Shown here one piece after another: positions 17,030 to 26,334 of a stretch of 41,750 nt of DNA. The notes below the pieces were generated by a model, which saw only the letters and a program-made list of their open reading frames with translations, did not search any database and had not been told where the DNA came from. The first letter of the stretch is position 1; each line of letters starts with the position of its first letter. The stretch covers positions 1-41,750 of IMG/VR virus record IMGVR_UViG_3300026510_000005, one strand, 5' to 3'. A program made the translations under genes and the position numbers. The stretch is from a virus.

Positions 17030-19849
17030 ATGAGTTATATAAATAAAGAGGTTATATACGACCCACATGCGACTATTACAGAACTAGGTAGTTTTGTAGA
17101 AGAACAAGGTCATAGGTTTGATACTGCTACTGGGTTAGGTATGGCTATAGAAGCTATAGGTTATGTAACCAGTACAGCTTTACAAGAGATGGTATTAGGG
17201 AACCAATCAATATTCCCATCATTAGCTACTAAGACAGAACATCTGCTTAGACATATTACAGATGATGAAGAGGTAGACTTATTTGCTACACCAGCAGAAG
17301 CTACTATGAAACTATATATAAACATTAACGATCTAATACATAATGGTATCTCCACACCTATAGAGAATGAAAAGACTATAAGTTACACTTGTGTTATAGC
17401 TAAGAATAGTATAATCACAGTAACAGATACTCCTTTCTTAATACTTGACGATGTAAACGTAAGATTATTAGTAGACAAAGATAACAATAAGTCTTTATCG
17501 ATTCTATATAGTGGAAGTAATGAATCTTCTACTTATACTGGTATAGGTGTCTTGCCTTCTAACATAGTTTTATCGGAGGATATAGCATGGGGTGTATTCT
17601 ACATACCCATGAAACAGTTAGACAAGACTCTTAATAAAGTAACTGTTGTACAAGATGATGACATAGATGTTACTATAGGTATAAAAGACTCTTACTCTCA
17701 TAGTGAACTCTATATGGATAAAGGTGGTGTGGTTACAAAACTAAGTAAAGTATTCTCTAAAGAAGCTATAGATATAAACAAACCATCTATACTCATAAGT
17801 GTATATGATGATACTGTTAGATATAGAGTACCTAAACCTTTTCTATATAACAACTCTATACAAGGTGATATATACATATATACCTACACTACTAAGGGTA
17901 AGATAGAGTTACCTCTAAGTTCTTTTTCTGGTAGTGACTTTACGTTTAGATTATTTAACATAAATAAAGAGTTGAAGTATACAGTTACAGACAATATGAC
18001 TATATTAGCTACTAGTGACTCTATAGTAGACGGTGGTGTGAATAGAAGACCATTTAAAGATATTAGAAGTAAGATAATAAACAAGACTACTTCTAATATA
18101 ATATCTCCCACAACAGAAGCTCAACTGATAGAGGTAGCTAAGAAGAAAGGTTTCTCTATATTTAAGAAACTAGACACTATAACAGATAGAACATATCTGG
18201 CTGTAAGAAACTCATCTGTTTACTCAGAATCTAAATTACCTACAGAGTTAGATATATTCTTAGCTAATGTAAAGTTATCTACTTCCCCTAATGTAATAAC
18301 CGACGGTAATTTCATATACGTTAAGGAAGGCGCTTTATTCACACAGAAAGGCGATGAGTGTATACCTCATGAGATGCCTAATGCTAATAGATATGATACT
18401 ATTAAATACCTTAATGAGATAGAAGTATTTGAATGTCCTTTCTATTACACAATAAGCAGTGATAAGAGTGTAGTGGAGAGTAAGGTATACGATTTAAGGA
18501 AACCTAAGATAAAAGATATAGCTATAGTGAGTAGAAACGAATACTTGTTAGTTAGCTGTAATATAACATCGTATAGGATAATAAAAACAGTTAATGGTTA
18601 TGATTTCTATTTAGAAGTAGCAGGTGACTCTAACTATACGAGTATAGAAGGTGATACAGTTATACAATTAGGTTTTATAACTGGGTCTGGTGGTGAGGTT
18701 AGATATGAAACTACACCTATAGTTATACAAGAAGACGATAATGACTTCTCAGCGTTTGCAGGTAAGACATTACATAAAGCTGTTATAACTACAGACTTCC
18801 TTATAAACAATGGTATAAAGCTATTTAACGACTTAGACACTACTAACTCATTAACTGTGATACCTTTATCTACTAGAGTGAATACTTACATAATGTCTGG
18901 TAACGCTAACATAACCAATCACTTAGACGTACCTTTAAACGCTACAGGTTTTGAAAAGAGTAATATAACAAACGGGACAGGTAGGGTTGTTATTACTAAA
19001 CAAAGTATTGATGTAGAGTTGGGTAAAGAGATTACAGGTCTATGGTCTGGAGCTAACGGGTTATATAATGAAGATAGGTTTCTTAAATATGATTCTGATA
19101 TATATAAAAGATATGATGAGGATGTCTATGAGCAGTTCGATGGATGTTCTTATAAGATAGAAGATACTACAGGTGACGGTAAGTGTGATACTATAGGACA
19201 GAATAAGTTACATAGTGAAGGTGATATTGTTGAAATAGATGGAGATAAAGTTATAGAGCATTTTAAAGGTGAAGTTATATTACATAACGGTATACCTGTT
19301 AATAATAGTTCAGGTATAGATATATTTGCAGACATCATACTCGTTGATTATAGATACAAGTATATAGGTATCACTGGATATGAGGATCATGTTAATTATA
19401 AACTAGATCAGTTAGTAGAATGGTGTCTTGTAGACCTTAAGAGTATAGATGATAGTATGTTAGAAAGAACTAGGTTGTTATTCAGACCTAGTAAAAACCT
19501 TTCTGCTATTAAAACTAACTTTGGTCTAATAGATGGTTTAGTTAAACCTAAGATGGATATATACTATAGTGATAATATAGAGTTAGATGTTAATTATGAT
19601 ATAATAATTAATACTGTAGGTAAGTTATTAGATGTATACTTCGGTAAAAGATATATTGATATAAATGATATGGAAGCTGCTGTTATGAGAGTACTACCTA
19701 ACTCACCTCTTAGTGTTAAGATTGAGCACCCTAATATAAATAGTAATATTATAAATGTAGAGAATGATAATAGATTTAGATTGTCTAAGAAGTTCTCTGT
19801 AAACAATGAGTTGATTTATGATATAGATTTAAACATAAAAAGAATATAG
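17030..19849 (+). CDS. Very large virion protein, probably baseplate or tail (939 aa)
   Basis: ATG 17030 directly follows the upstream stop and has AAAGGAG within the end of that gene. At 939 residues it is the longest protein in the window. It is beta-rich with many D/N/T turns. It has a CDTIGQNKLHSEGD-type glycine/aspartate stretch near residues 725-740, just after a run of tyrosine/aspartate-rich sequence (DSDIYKRYDEDVYEQFD, about 687-703). The C-terminal 200 residues look like a separate alpha/beta domain. Size, composition and coupling to the 358-aa virion protein suggest a baseplate wedge or tail protein; there is no enzyme motif. Confidence 0.6.
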   Translation: MSYINKEVIYDPHATITELGSFVEEQGHRFDTATGLGMAIEAIGYVTSTALQEMVLGNQSIFPSLATKTEHLLRHITDDEEVDLFATPAEATMKLYININDLIHNGISTPIENEKTISYTCVIAKNSIITVTDTPFLILDDVNVRLLVDKDNNKSLSILYSGSNESSTYTGIGVLPSNIVLSEDIAWGVFYIPMKQLDKTLNKVTVVQDDDIDVTIGIKDSYSHSELYMDKGGVVTKLSKVFSKEAIDINKPSILISVYDDTVRYRVPKPFLYNNSIQGDIYIYTYTTKGKIELPLSSFSGSDFTFRLFNINKELKYTVTDNMTILATSDSIVDGGVNRRPFKDIRSKIINKTTSNIISPTTEAQLIEVAKKKGFSIFKKLDTITDRTYLAVRNSSVYSESKLPTELDIFLANVKLSTSPNVITDGNFIYVKEGALFTQKGDECIPHEMPNANRYDTIKYLNEIEVFECPFYYTISSDKSVVESKVYDLRKPKIKDIAIVSRNEYLLVSCNITSYRIIKTVNGYDFYLEVAGDSNYTSIEGDTVIQLGFITGSGGEVRYETTPIVIQEDDNDFSAFAGKTLHKAVITTDFLINNGIKLFNDLDTTNSLTVIPLSTRVNTYIMSGNANITNHLDVPLNATGFEKSNITNGTGRVVITKQSIDVELGKEITGLWSGANGLYNEDRFLKYDSDIYKRYDEDVYEQFDGCSYKIEDTTGDGKCDTIGQNKLHSEGDIVEIDGDKVIEHFKGEVILHNGIPVNNSSGIDIFADIILVDYRYKYIGITGYEDHVNYKLDQLVEWCLVDLKSIDDSMLERTRLLFRPSKNLSAIKTNFGLIDGLVKPKMDIYYSDNIELDVNYDIIINTVGKLLDVYFGKRYIDINDMEAAVMRVLPNSPLSVKIEHPNINSNIINVENDNRFRLSKKFSVNNELIYDIDLNIKRI

Positions 19850-19858
19850 TAAGCGGAT

Positions 19859-19878
19859 ACTGTAGAGAAATCTACAGT
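19859..19878. terminator. Bidirectional hairpin terminator
   Basis: ACTGTAGA and TCTACAGT form an eight-bp stem with a GAAA loop between convergent genes. Outer bases GTAAG/CTTAC extend the stem through a bulge. The right arm overlaps the end of the minus-strand 247-aa gene. Confidence 0.6.
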
Positions 19879-20615
19879 CCACTTACTTCTTTTATTTTCA
19901 CGATTAAAGCATTTCTTAATTCTAATATATGTATAGTAGACTTACTTAAAGCTACTTCCATATTATCTAATATAATACCACCTACAGGTATGTTGTCTTT
20001 ATCAGGAGCTTCCATAACAGCCCTGTTAAACCCATCGTATACTTGTTTGTTAATAGGGTCTCCTAATATCAATCTATAGATGTTCTCATTTATAAGAGCA
20101 GTAGGGTACTTATTAACTATTACAGCTAGAGAATCTACTAATATCTTATCCTTTATGAAACCATGTAATGCATCAGGGTGTTCGGAGAGTACTGTTTTAA
20201 GAGATAACTCTTTAATATCTTTTACTTTATCATCTACGACAGCACTAAGGAAGTTGTTCTCTTCTAACCATTCTACTTCAGCTGGGGTAAGTATTGGTCT
20301 GTTAATAATCTCATCAGATGCTAATAGTTCAGAATATGCTGATATAAGTTTAGTAGCATGAGCTAATGATATAATAGTATATCCATCGTTACTAAGAATA
20401 AAGTTTTCTAACGCATGTATAACAGGTCTAGCATTATTAGGTTCTATCACACTACCTATCATAAGCATATTTAACTCATCTTCTAATATACCACCAGTAT
20501 CTCTTATTATACTAGCTAGACCTATAGAGTTTATACTATAAGTCTTTTCTAATATCTCTATATGGTCTCTGGCTTTATCTACAAAACCTTTAATCTCTAA
20601 AGCTGTATGTTTCAT
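19872..20615 (-). CDS. Unknown helical 247-aa protein
   Basis: ATG 20615 has AAAGGC upstream. The protein starts MKHTALEIKGFVDKARDHIE and is almost wholly helical in appearance, with many leucine and isoleucine positions and no membrane span. It lies 12 bases after the 107-aa gene and ends the minus-strand unit that starts with the metalloprotease gene. Two other helical proteins of similar character (20628-20951 and 25005-25838) lie near it. Function unknown. Confidence 0.55.
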   Translation of the reverse strand: MKHTALEIKGFVDKARDHIEILEKTYSINSIGLASIIRDTGGILEDELNMLMIGSVIEPNNARPVIHALENFILSNDGYTIISLAHATKLISAYSELLASDEIINRPILTPAEVEWLEENNFLSAVVDDKVKDIKELSLKTVLSEHPDALHGFIKDKILVDSLAVIVNKYPTALINENIYRLILGDPINKQVYDGFNRAVMEAPDKDNIPVGGIILDNMEVALSKSTIHILELRNALIVKIKEVSGL

Positions 20616-20627
20616 AACTAGCCTTTA

Positions 20628-20951
20628 TTAAATTATTTTAGATACAAATACTACAGTATCTTTTATCAAATCAGCATAGTCTTCACAAGCGTCATCTATA
20701 TCTTCTGTAACTATATCTTCTAGTAATATAAGACCATGTTCAGGTGTATATGTAAATGCTAACTCTTTATGTCTTTCCAATCTAGATAAAACATCTCTTG
20801 TTAAATCTACATCTAGGATATGCTTCTCGTTTAATTTATCAATCATATCTTTCTTACATTTAGTTTTACCTCTACTTAGTAACACTATAGATATACCTAT
20901 AGCAATAGCAACATTCTCTATCTTCTTATCTCTTAGTAAACTTGTTATCAT
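20628..20951 (-). CDS. Unknown 107-aa protein coupled to metalloprotease
   Basis: The ATG at 20951 overlaps the end of the metalloprotease gene by four bases, the usual ATGA coupling. Residues about 13-26 (NVAIAIGISIVLLS) form one short hydrophobic stretch that could be a weak membrane segment or a buried helix. The middle is basic with KTKCKKD and the C-terminus is acidic (VTEDIDDACEDYADL). Tight coupling suggests that it works with, or is a substrate of, the protease; that is inference. Confidence 0.55.
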   Translation of the reverse strand: MITSLLRDKKIENVAIAIGISIVLLSRGKTKCKKDMIDKLNEKHILDVDLTRDVLSRLERHKELAFTYTPEHGLILLEDIVTEDIDDACEDYADLIKDTVVFVSKII

Positions 20952-22258
20952 TTTAATCTTTCCTTTAAGTAATGTAAATCATTTTCACTTAATGTTTCTA
21001 AAGTATTATATAGTTTAGTAACATTAGCTGTCCCGTTAAAGTAGTTGTATATAGACTCTATTAAATAAGGTTGCGTCAATAATTTATCTAGGTACGCCTC
21101 TACTCTATCTATACTATCTAACACGCCCTCTATTTGTTCAGGAGGTATAAGTTTCTCTCTTAACCCACGTACCATGTTTCTCTTAATCTTATCTAGTCTA
21201 TCTTTAGCATCATCGTATGTAGTGTTATTAGAATCAGATGTTCCCATTAACAACGTTATGGCTGTTATAAGACCAGTAAGTACAACATCAAAGATTAAAG
21301 TTCCATGTACAGCTATGAGTATATGCAAAGGTATGAAAAAGAATAAGTATACTGTAGACATTATAGTATTGAATAAATCACTATTAGTGGTAAATGTTAA
21401 AGAACGTTTAGGGTCCACTGCCATCATCTTAGCTAGTGCTGATGCTAACGACTCACCATATCCAAATGATGTGGCAAAACTATCAGCTTGTCTTTCAGAG
21501 TCTGAGAAAGTATTCTTTATATAATCTATTTCTGACTTAATCTCTCTAGTTATAATCTTAACGCTATCTCTAGAAGTAAGGTCTACTTTAGACTTACCTA
21601 TTTTTAATGTAGTCTTGCTCTTATCACCACCTATCCATTTGGCTAAACTCTCTTCATGAGATATAGAATTCCCAGATATTTTATGCATATACATGATAGA
21701 TGTAAAACTATGACCTACCTCATGTAGTATTGCAGCCATTACTTCTCTAGGTGATAAGTTATACATACCTATTAAAGAGCTGAAGTCTAAGTACACCTTA
21801 GATATAGCTTTCTTCTTTAAACCATATATCTTAGCTTTCTTATAATCAATAGTGACACCAGTTACAAAAGACTTTCTTGTATTCTCTAAAACAGACAGGT
21901 AGCCTTTTAAGAAATCTCTTTGTTTTTTAGAGACGGAAACATCATTTTCATATTCCTCAGCTATCTTCTTATGCATAACGGTGTTTCTACTTATAGATGT
22001 ATTACCATCTATAGTTGTAGATATAGTACACGCCCCACAAGCTAGGTCGGTACCAAACTCTATATTAAGACCAAACCTTTTAGATAATACATCGGCTAGA
22101 GAATCTAACTTCTTCTTAGTAAAAGTAGACCTAGCGCTCTTTGCTATGTCACTACTACCTTTTAAGAAGACATGTATATCGTTATAGATATCAAATCCTT
22201 TCTCTAACTCTTTATCTTTTGTATTAAAATCTAATAGTTCTATATCAAAACCATCCAT
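20948..22258 (-). CDS. Membrane-anchored HExxH zinc metalloprotease (436 aa)
   Basis: Start ATG 22258 (MDGFDIELLD) has AAGGATG upstream; a longer frame to 22309 has no ribosome site. Residues 176-183 read AAILHEVGH, a classic HExxH zinc site with H179, E180 and H183. Seventy residues later SERQADSFA supplies E255 in the E-x-x-A-D context that gives the third zinc ligand in M48-like (gluzincin) peptidases. Residues about 299-340 are strongly hydrophobic and should form two membrane passes, placed after the catalytic domain. The last 90 residues are charged and helical. The family role, cutting membrane or nearby proteins, is known for M48-type enzymes; the phage substrate is unknown. CGAC near residues 74-77 could be a second metal or disulphide site. 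Virion processing and host-membrane modification are both possible. Confidence 0.7.
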   Translation of the reverse strand: MDGFDIELLDFNTKDKELEKGFDIYNDIHVFLKGSSDIAKSARSTFTKKKLDSLADVLSKRFGLNIEFGTDLACGACTISTTIDGNTSISRNTVMHKKIAEEYENDVSVSKKQRDFLKGYLSVLENTRKSFVTGVTIDYKKAKIYGLKKKAISKVYLDFSSLIGMYNLSPREVMAAILHEVGHSFTSIMYMHKISGNSISHEESLAKWIGGDKSKTTLKIGKSKVDLTSRDSVKIITREIKSEIDYIKNTFSDSERQADSFATSFGYGESLASALAKMMAVDPKRSLTFTTNSDLFNTIMSTVYLFFFIPLHILIAVHGTLIFDVVLTGLITAITLLMGTSDSNNTTYDDAKDRLDKIKRNMVRGLREKLIPPEQIEGVLDSIDRVEAYLDKLLTQPYLIESIYNYFNGTANVTKLYNTLETLSENDLHYLKERLK

Positions 22259-22306
22259 TGTAACATCCTTTTCTAGTAAAAATTTAATCATTAAAAAAAA
22301 ATAAGT

Positions 22307-22331
22307 CATATAGGAAACGAATTCCTATATG
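22307..22331 (-). terminator. Intrinsic terminator after repeat-rich gene
   Basis: CATATAGGAA pairs with TTCCTATATG around a five-base loop, and the minus-strand transcript then runs into a stretch of eight U residues. It ends the unit 22338-23743 just before the metalloprotease gene. Confidence 0.7.
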
Positions 22332-22337
22332 CTTATA

Positions 22338-22943
22338 TTATACTTCTGTATGTAGTGAAGCTAGGTAGTAACCGTTGTCTCCAAAAGGGCTTAGTACACT
22401 CTTAAGTATACCAGAGTCTTGGAAATGAGGTTCTATTACTTCTGTCTTTATAGCTAACATGCTGATAAGAGCATTGTATGCACCTCTGACATTATAGTCT
22501 TCCCAATCGTTATCGTGTCGTAAAGCATTACCGTCTACGACCTCAGGATGCTTCTCAGCAAGCTCTAAGAGTTTATCTGGTACTTTGTGTGGCACTACAG
22601 ATAAAGCGTTTTTGATAGCTTGGAATAATACCTTCTGTAATGTGATAGAAGACTTACTATTTTTGAAACCTTCAGCTAGGTTTCCGAAAGAGTTACCTAG
22701 GTTATTTAGTACTTTATCAAAAGCAGGGTTTTCAACTTCAGTAGTTCCAACATCTTCTTTAACTTCTTTAACTTCAGTAGTTCCAACATCTTCTTTAACT
22801 ACAGTTTCTTCTTTAACTTCTTCAACTACAGTTTCTTCTACTGTTTCTTCAACTTCTTTAACTACAGTTTCTTCTACTGTTTCTTCAACTTCTTTAACTA
22901 CAGTTTCTTCTACTGTTTTCTTTGGTGATCTCTTCTTAGCCAT
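22338..22943 (-). CDS. 201-aa protein with acidic N-terminal tandem repeats
   Basis: ATG 22943 has AAAAGGAC upstream. After MAKKRSPKK, residues 11-70 are made of repeated blocks: EETVVKEVEETV occurs about twice with a partial third, and KEDVGTTEVKEV occurs twice. The DNA repeats are nearly exact, so copy number may vary. Residues 71-201 form a unique helical domain (NPAFDKVLNNLGNSFGNLAE onwards). There is no membrane span. The charged repeat arm is probably disordered or coiled and may act as a tether. It lies 41 bases after the 252-aa gene. Function unknown. Confidence 0.6.
   Translation of the reverse strand: MAKKRSPKKTVEETVVKEVEETVEETVVKEVEETVEETVVEEVKEETVVKEDVGTTEVKEVKEDVGTTEVENPAFDKVLNNLGNSFGNLAEGFKNSKSSITLQKVLFQAIKNALSVVPHKVPDKLLELAEKHPEVVDGNALRHDNDWEDYNVRGAYNALISMLAIKTEVIEPHFQDSGILKSVLSPFGDNGYYLASLHTEV
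22730..22925. repeat. Tandem coding repeats in 201-aa gene
   Basis: Two kinds of direct repeat are visible on the plus strand. One holds ACTACAGTTTCTTCTACTGT followed by TTCTTCAACTTCTTTA, twice plus partial copies. The other holds TTCAGTAGTTCCAACATCTT, twice, about 42 bases apart. Both keep the reading frame. Confidence 0.8.
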
Positions 22944-22984
22944 TGTATGTCCTTTTAGTTTGGTATATGTTCAGATAATAAATA

Positions 22985-23743
22985 CTAGAAAGTAGCCACA
23001 AAGTCTTCTAGTCTTTTTATACCGCCTGGTTTGTTAATATTAAACGTAGGTATATTGTATCGTTCTGCTAGTAGAAGTACATCTACATTAAACCCCATAG
23101 TATCGAAGTCTATCCTATCTCCAGGTTCTTCACCACCAGGTGTGTTAAGTATAATAAACGACAGAGGTGTCTCTAAATCTGCACCTAATGCTATGTGTGC
23201 GTTAAGCCCTAACATCTGTTTAGCTATATCTTGCCAACCTTTAAATTTCTCTAGGTCAGTATTCTTGAAACGTCTCTTCTTAGCCTCTAATGCTATAGCT
23301 ATAGCGTCATTACTTACTTCTGTTAAAGTAGGTTTGAAAGTTATACCTTTCTTCTTATAGCTTAAGTAATGTTCAGCTCTACTAAATATAGTAGAAGCCC
23401 ATGTGTAGAATTCCTCCACAAAGCTTAAGTCTTTAGTACGTAACGTAAAGCCTTTACCGTTGATGGTGGCTAATATAGGTTTGAGTATCTCTTCTTGTTC
23501 AGGTGTGGGTAAATCGCCCATACATGAAAACAATCTATTGAAAGCTTTAAAAGATTCTCTGTTAGCTTCCTTAGGTACGATATCTATTTCCTTTAGCTTA
23601 TACTTCCAGCTATCGTCTTCTTTATTATCCATTACCTCTAATACACTATCACCATTAGTGTCTGATATCTTGGCCATATCGGCTACAGCATTATCCTCAA
23701 CTACTACACCTGTATCCACATCACTTCCATATTCATTACTCAT
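22985..23743 (-). CDS. Unknown 252-aa protein
   Basis: ATG 23743 has AAAAGGAAG upstream. The first 45 residues are acidic and probably disordered (MSNEYGSDVDTGVVVEDNAV...). Residues about 65-252 look like a compact helical domain with LPTPEQEEILKPILATINGK near 80-98. There is no membrane span or enzyme motif. It lies between RNA polymerase beta-prime C upstream and the repeat-rich gene downstream on the same strand. A head scaffold or virion role cannot be excluded. Family not recognised. Confidence 0.55.
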   Translation of the reverse strand: MSNEYGSDVDTGVVVEDNAVADMAKISDTNGDSVLEVMDNKEDDSWKYKLKEIDIVPKEANRESFKAFNRLFSCMGDLPTPEQEEILKPILATINGKGFTLRTKDLSFVEEFYTWASTIFSRAEHYLSYKKKGITFKPTLTEVSNDAIAIALEAKKRRFKNTDLEKFKGWQDIAKQMLGLNAHIALGADLETPLSFIILNTPGGEEPGDRIDFDTMGFNVDVLLLAERYNIPTFNINKPGGIKRLEDFVATF

Positions 23744-23797
23744 GTTACTTCCTTTTATGTTTTTTGTTTATTTCATATAACGCCCATAGGGGACTTT

Positions 23798-25015
23798 TTA
23801 TTTAAATAAGTCTTCTTTATCTATAGGTACTATACTCTTAACTACGGCGTGAAACTTACTAAGAGATGAAGATAAAGCTTTACCACCAGTGGTTATACTT
23901 GTTAGTATAGCAGGATTATATACCTTAGACGCTACAACACCTACACATTTACCACATACGTTATTGCCTTTAGACACACAATACATATAATCTCGCATCT
24001 CTACCTTAGACCCTACAGGTAGATCTTTTATAAGATTACCTTTTGTATCGAAACGTATATTAACTATATAAGGCTTATTAGCTTCTGAAAGGGTTATAGT
24101 ATAACCTCTCTTAGAACCACAGTCAGGTTTATCTATCTTAAAAGCTCTAGTAGCGCCAGATAGATACTTAGCTATAAGACCTGTTTGTTGTGTCTCCATA
24201 CCTCTAGAGGCAGAACCAGAACGTATAGCGTTATTTATATCAGCTATCTTACCAGCATCTAATGGTGTACCTTCTGATAAAGACTCTTCTATATATCCTG
24301 TCTCTTCACCTTCTACTAAAGCTATAGGCTTCCCTATAGATATAAACTTATTCTTCCTACTTACATTCATGATTTTCTTAGAAGTAACTATACCCATAGT
24401 AGGGTCGTCTTTCATATAGTCTGCATCATAGGCCTTTAACTTTTCATCTATAGCTAACATCTTTAACTCATCTTTAAAAACATCTTTACCATATTTATCT
24501 TCTGCTTCTTTTAATAGTTTCTTCTTATAAGCTTTAATACCAGGAGGAGGTGTTATAGTCTTCTCTGTATTAGAGTGGACTACTAACTTAGCTAAAGCCT
24601 GTGTAAACTGTATAGCTTTTATATAATCCTTATATTCTGCTATAGTTATCTTACCTTCACCACCATCTATCAAGTCTTTAACTACATACTCTTTAAATAT
24701 ATTACTATAAGTATACTGTCTGTCTTGGTAAGGTATCTTACCGTTAAAAGGACCTATTATCTTTATCATGTTATCTAGATATCTAAAAACAGTGACTTTC
24801 TTAGGTTTATTATTTATATCAGCTGTTATATAAGTGTCTGGTCCTACTATAGGGGCTTTACCTAAATCAAACTCTTCACCTTCTAATGTATAAGTGTTAT
24901 TATCTTTATTATAATACTTATTGCTCTTATAAGGTATACCTAATATAGACTTTAACCACGCTAACTCTTTATGGTAACCTAACGCTATACATCTTAGTAT
25001 ATATTTATCCAACAT
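23798..25015 (-). CDS. RNA polymerase beta-prime, C-terminal piece (405 aa)
   Basis: Residues about 240-301 follow the order seen in bacterial beta-prime after the trigger loop: SEGT, then RSGSASRG, then TGLIAKYLSGATRAFK ending in DCGS, which matches the TxxSGYLTRRLVD...DCGT block. C299, C346, C354 and C357 (with VSKGNNVCGKCVG) match the second zinc-binding site of beta-prime. The VGVVASKVYNPAILTSITTG stretch corresponds to the GVIAAQSIGEPGTQ region but with the sequence changed. phiKZ-type phages encode beta and beta-prime as several separate proteins, so a 405-aa piece is expected. It would form part of the active core with the N-terminal piece at 29411-30898. Whether it belongs to the virion or the non-virion enzyme cannot be told. 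ATG 25015 overlaps the upstream gene by 11 bases. Confidence 0.75.
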   Translation of the reverse strand: MLDKYILRCIALGYHKELAWLKSILGIPYKSNKYYNKDNNTYTLEGEEFDLGKAPIVGPDTYITADINNKPKKVTVFRYLDNMIKIIGPFNGKIPYQDRQYTYSNIFKEYVVKDLIDGGEGKITIAEYKDYIKAIQFTQALAKLVVHSNTEKTITPPPGIKAYKKKLLKEAEDKYGKDVFKDELKMLAIDEKLKAYDADYMKDDPTMGIVTSKKIMNVSRKNKFISIGKPIALVEGEETGYIEESLSEGTPLDAGKIADINNAIRSGSASRGMETQQTGLIAKYLSGATRAFKIDKPDCGSKRGYTITLSEANKPYIVNIRFDTKGNLIKDLPVGSKVEMRDYMYCVSKGNNVCGKCVGVVASKVYNPAILTSITTGGKALSSSLSKFHAVVKSIVPIDKEDLFK

Positions 25016-25838
25016 CTTTTAACCCTTTATGTTCTAGAGTAAGTTTTAATTTATCCAACATAGGTAGAATAAACGTATGTAGATTCTCGGAGTATTCATC
25101 TGGTATTCTATCTGCTATAGACATAAATGCTACTGTACTATCATATCTGTTAGAAGAGAAAGCTATAATAGCTATAATGTTATTTATAAGTCTAGTAGAT
25201 TCTACATATAGTAAATTGTTATGCTTAGATACCATAACGTTTATAGGTTCCCCTATGCTTTCAGAGATTATCTCTAAATCTTCTTCATCTATATCACCAG
25301 CTATAGATCTAACTATGTTCTTTAAAACACTTTGTAGTACATTGTCTTTAAGGCCAGATTCATCATTACCTTTTAACATATCTTCTAATAACTCTATAGT
25401 ATAATCTTCTACTGTGAATATCTCAGCAGTAATGATATCTATGTTATCCAAGGTATGCATATGTCTTAGTAAGAAAGCTAACTTCTCTAAGTTACTAGGA
25501 TAGTTCTCTAGCATATTATAAGCTTCGCTCTTTAGCTCTGGGTCTTTATTATTTAAATCAGCTAGTCCTTTTAAGAAGTCAGCTTTATCTTGTAATGTAG
25601 CGTCGTTGCTTAGAACAATACCTATAATAGATAGTAGTTTATTAACTGTTGTTTTGTATAGCTCTATAGTGTTTCTATAGAAAGTATTTACGTCTTTATT
25701 ATCTAATAAGTCTGTTATGTTATTAGATAACTCTATATGGTGTGTGTTATATCCATAAACCTCCGTTAGAGTGTTCTCAATCTTATTTAGGAGTATATAA
25801 TCAGCATCTGATACAAACCCTATTATGTGTTCTAGCAT
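25005..25838 (-). CDS. Unknown helical 277-aa protein upstream of beta-prime C
   Basis: ATG 25838 has AAAGGATGTGTC upstream. The protein starts MLEHIIGFVSDADYILLNKI and is almost entirely helical by composition, with acidic surfaces (DEEDLEIISESIGEP near 198-212). There is no membrane span. Its last codons overlap the start of RNA polymerase beta-prime C by 11 bases, so the two are coupled and may act in one complex. phiKZ polymerases contain an additional subunit not related to bacterial ones; this gene is a candidate only by position. Divergent from the 141-aa gene. Confidence 0.55.
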   Translation of the reverse strand: MLEHIIGFVSDADYILLNKIENTLTEVYGYNTHHIELSNNITDLLDNKDVNTFYRNTIELYKTTVNKLLSIIGIVLSNDATLQDKADFLKGLADLNNKDPELKSEAYNMLENYPSNLEKLAFLLRHMHTLDNIDIITAEIFTVEDYTIELLEDMLKGNDESGLKDNVLQSVLKNIVRSIAGDIDEEDLEIISESIGEPINVMVSKHNNLLYVESTRLINNIIAIIAFSSNRYDSTVAFMSIADRIPDEYSENLHTFILPMLDKLKLTLEHKGLKDVG

Positions 25839-25908
25839 GACACATCCTTTCTTGTAAATAATTCATAAAACCATATTAGAATGACAATTATTAAAACAAG
25901 GATGTAAC

Positions 25909-26334
25909 ATGTCTAAAGCAGATAAACGAGTAGCTAGAGAGAGAAAAAAGAAAGAGACGTCTAAAGAGAAAGAGTTTGAAAATATAAAAGCTGACATAGA
26001 GGAAGCTAGAAGTACTGTTACTTCTTCTATAAAAGCTAACTTAAGCGTTATAAAGAACGGTATAGATGCTGTAGAGGCTGATAGAAGTTCTGAAAACAAC
26101 TCAGTGTTATACGATATGCTAAAACGTAAAGAGACTATACTTACTAAAATGCTAGAAGGTGTTGGTGAGATTAACGTTAGTATAGAAAAGAGTATTGGTT
26201 CATTCATGGATGAAGACTCTTTAGAATGTGTTGTGGAGATAGGTGAGAATATAGGTAACTATAACATGCTGTTAAACGAGAATGTTAATGTTATGGAAGA
26301 GGTGTTTGATTTAATAGGGGGTAAAGATGATTAA
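25909..26334 (+). CDS. Charged helical 141-aa protein
   Basis: ATG 25909 has AAGGATGTAAC upstream. Residues 1-35 are very basic with alternating K/R/E (SKADKRVARERKKKETSKEK). The rest is helical with regularly spaced hydrophobic residues, so a coiled coil is likely. It begins a plus-strand unit and overlaps the next gene by eight bases (GATGATTAA). Its role is unknown; the coupling links it to the frameshifted pair. Confidence 0.55.
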   Translation: MSKADKRVARERKKKETSKEKEFENIKADIEEARSTVTSSIKANLSVIKNGIDAVEADRSSENNSVLYDMLKRKETILTKMLEGVGEINVSIEKSIGSFMDEDSLECVVEIGENIGNYNMLLNENVNVMEEVFDLIGGKDD

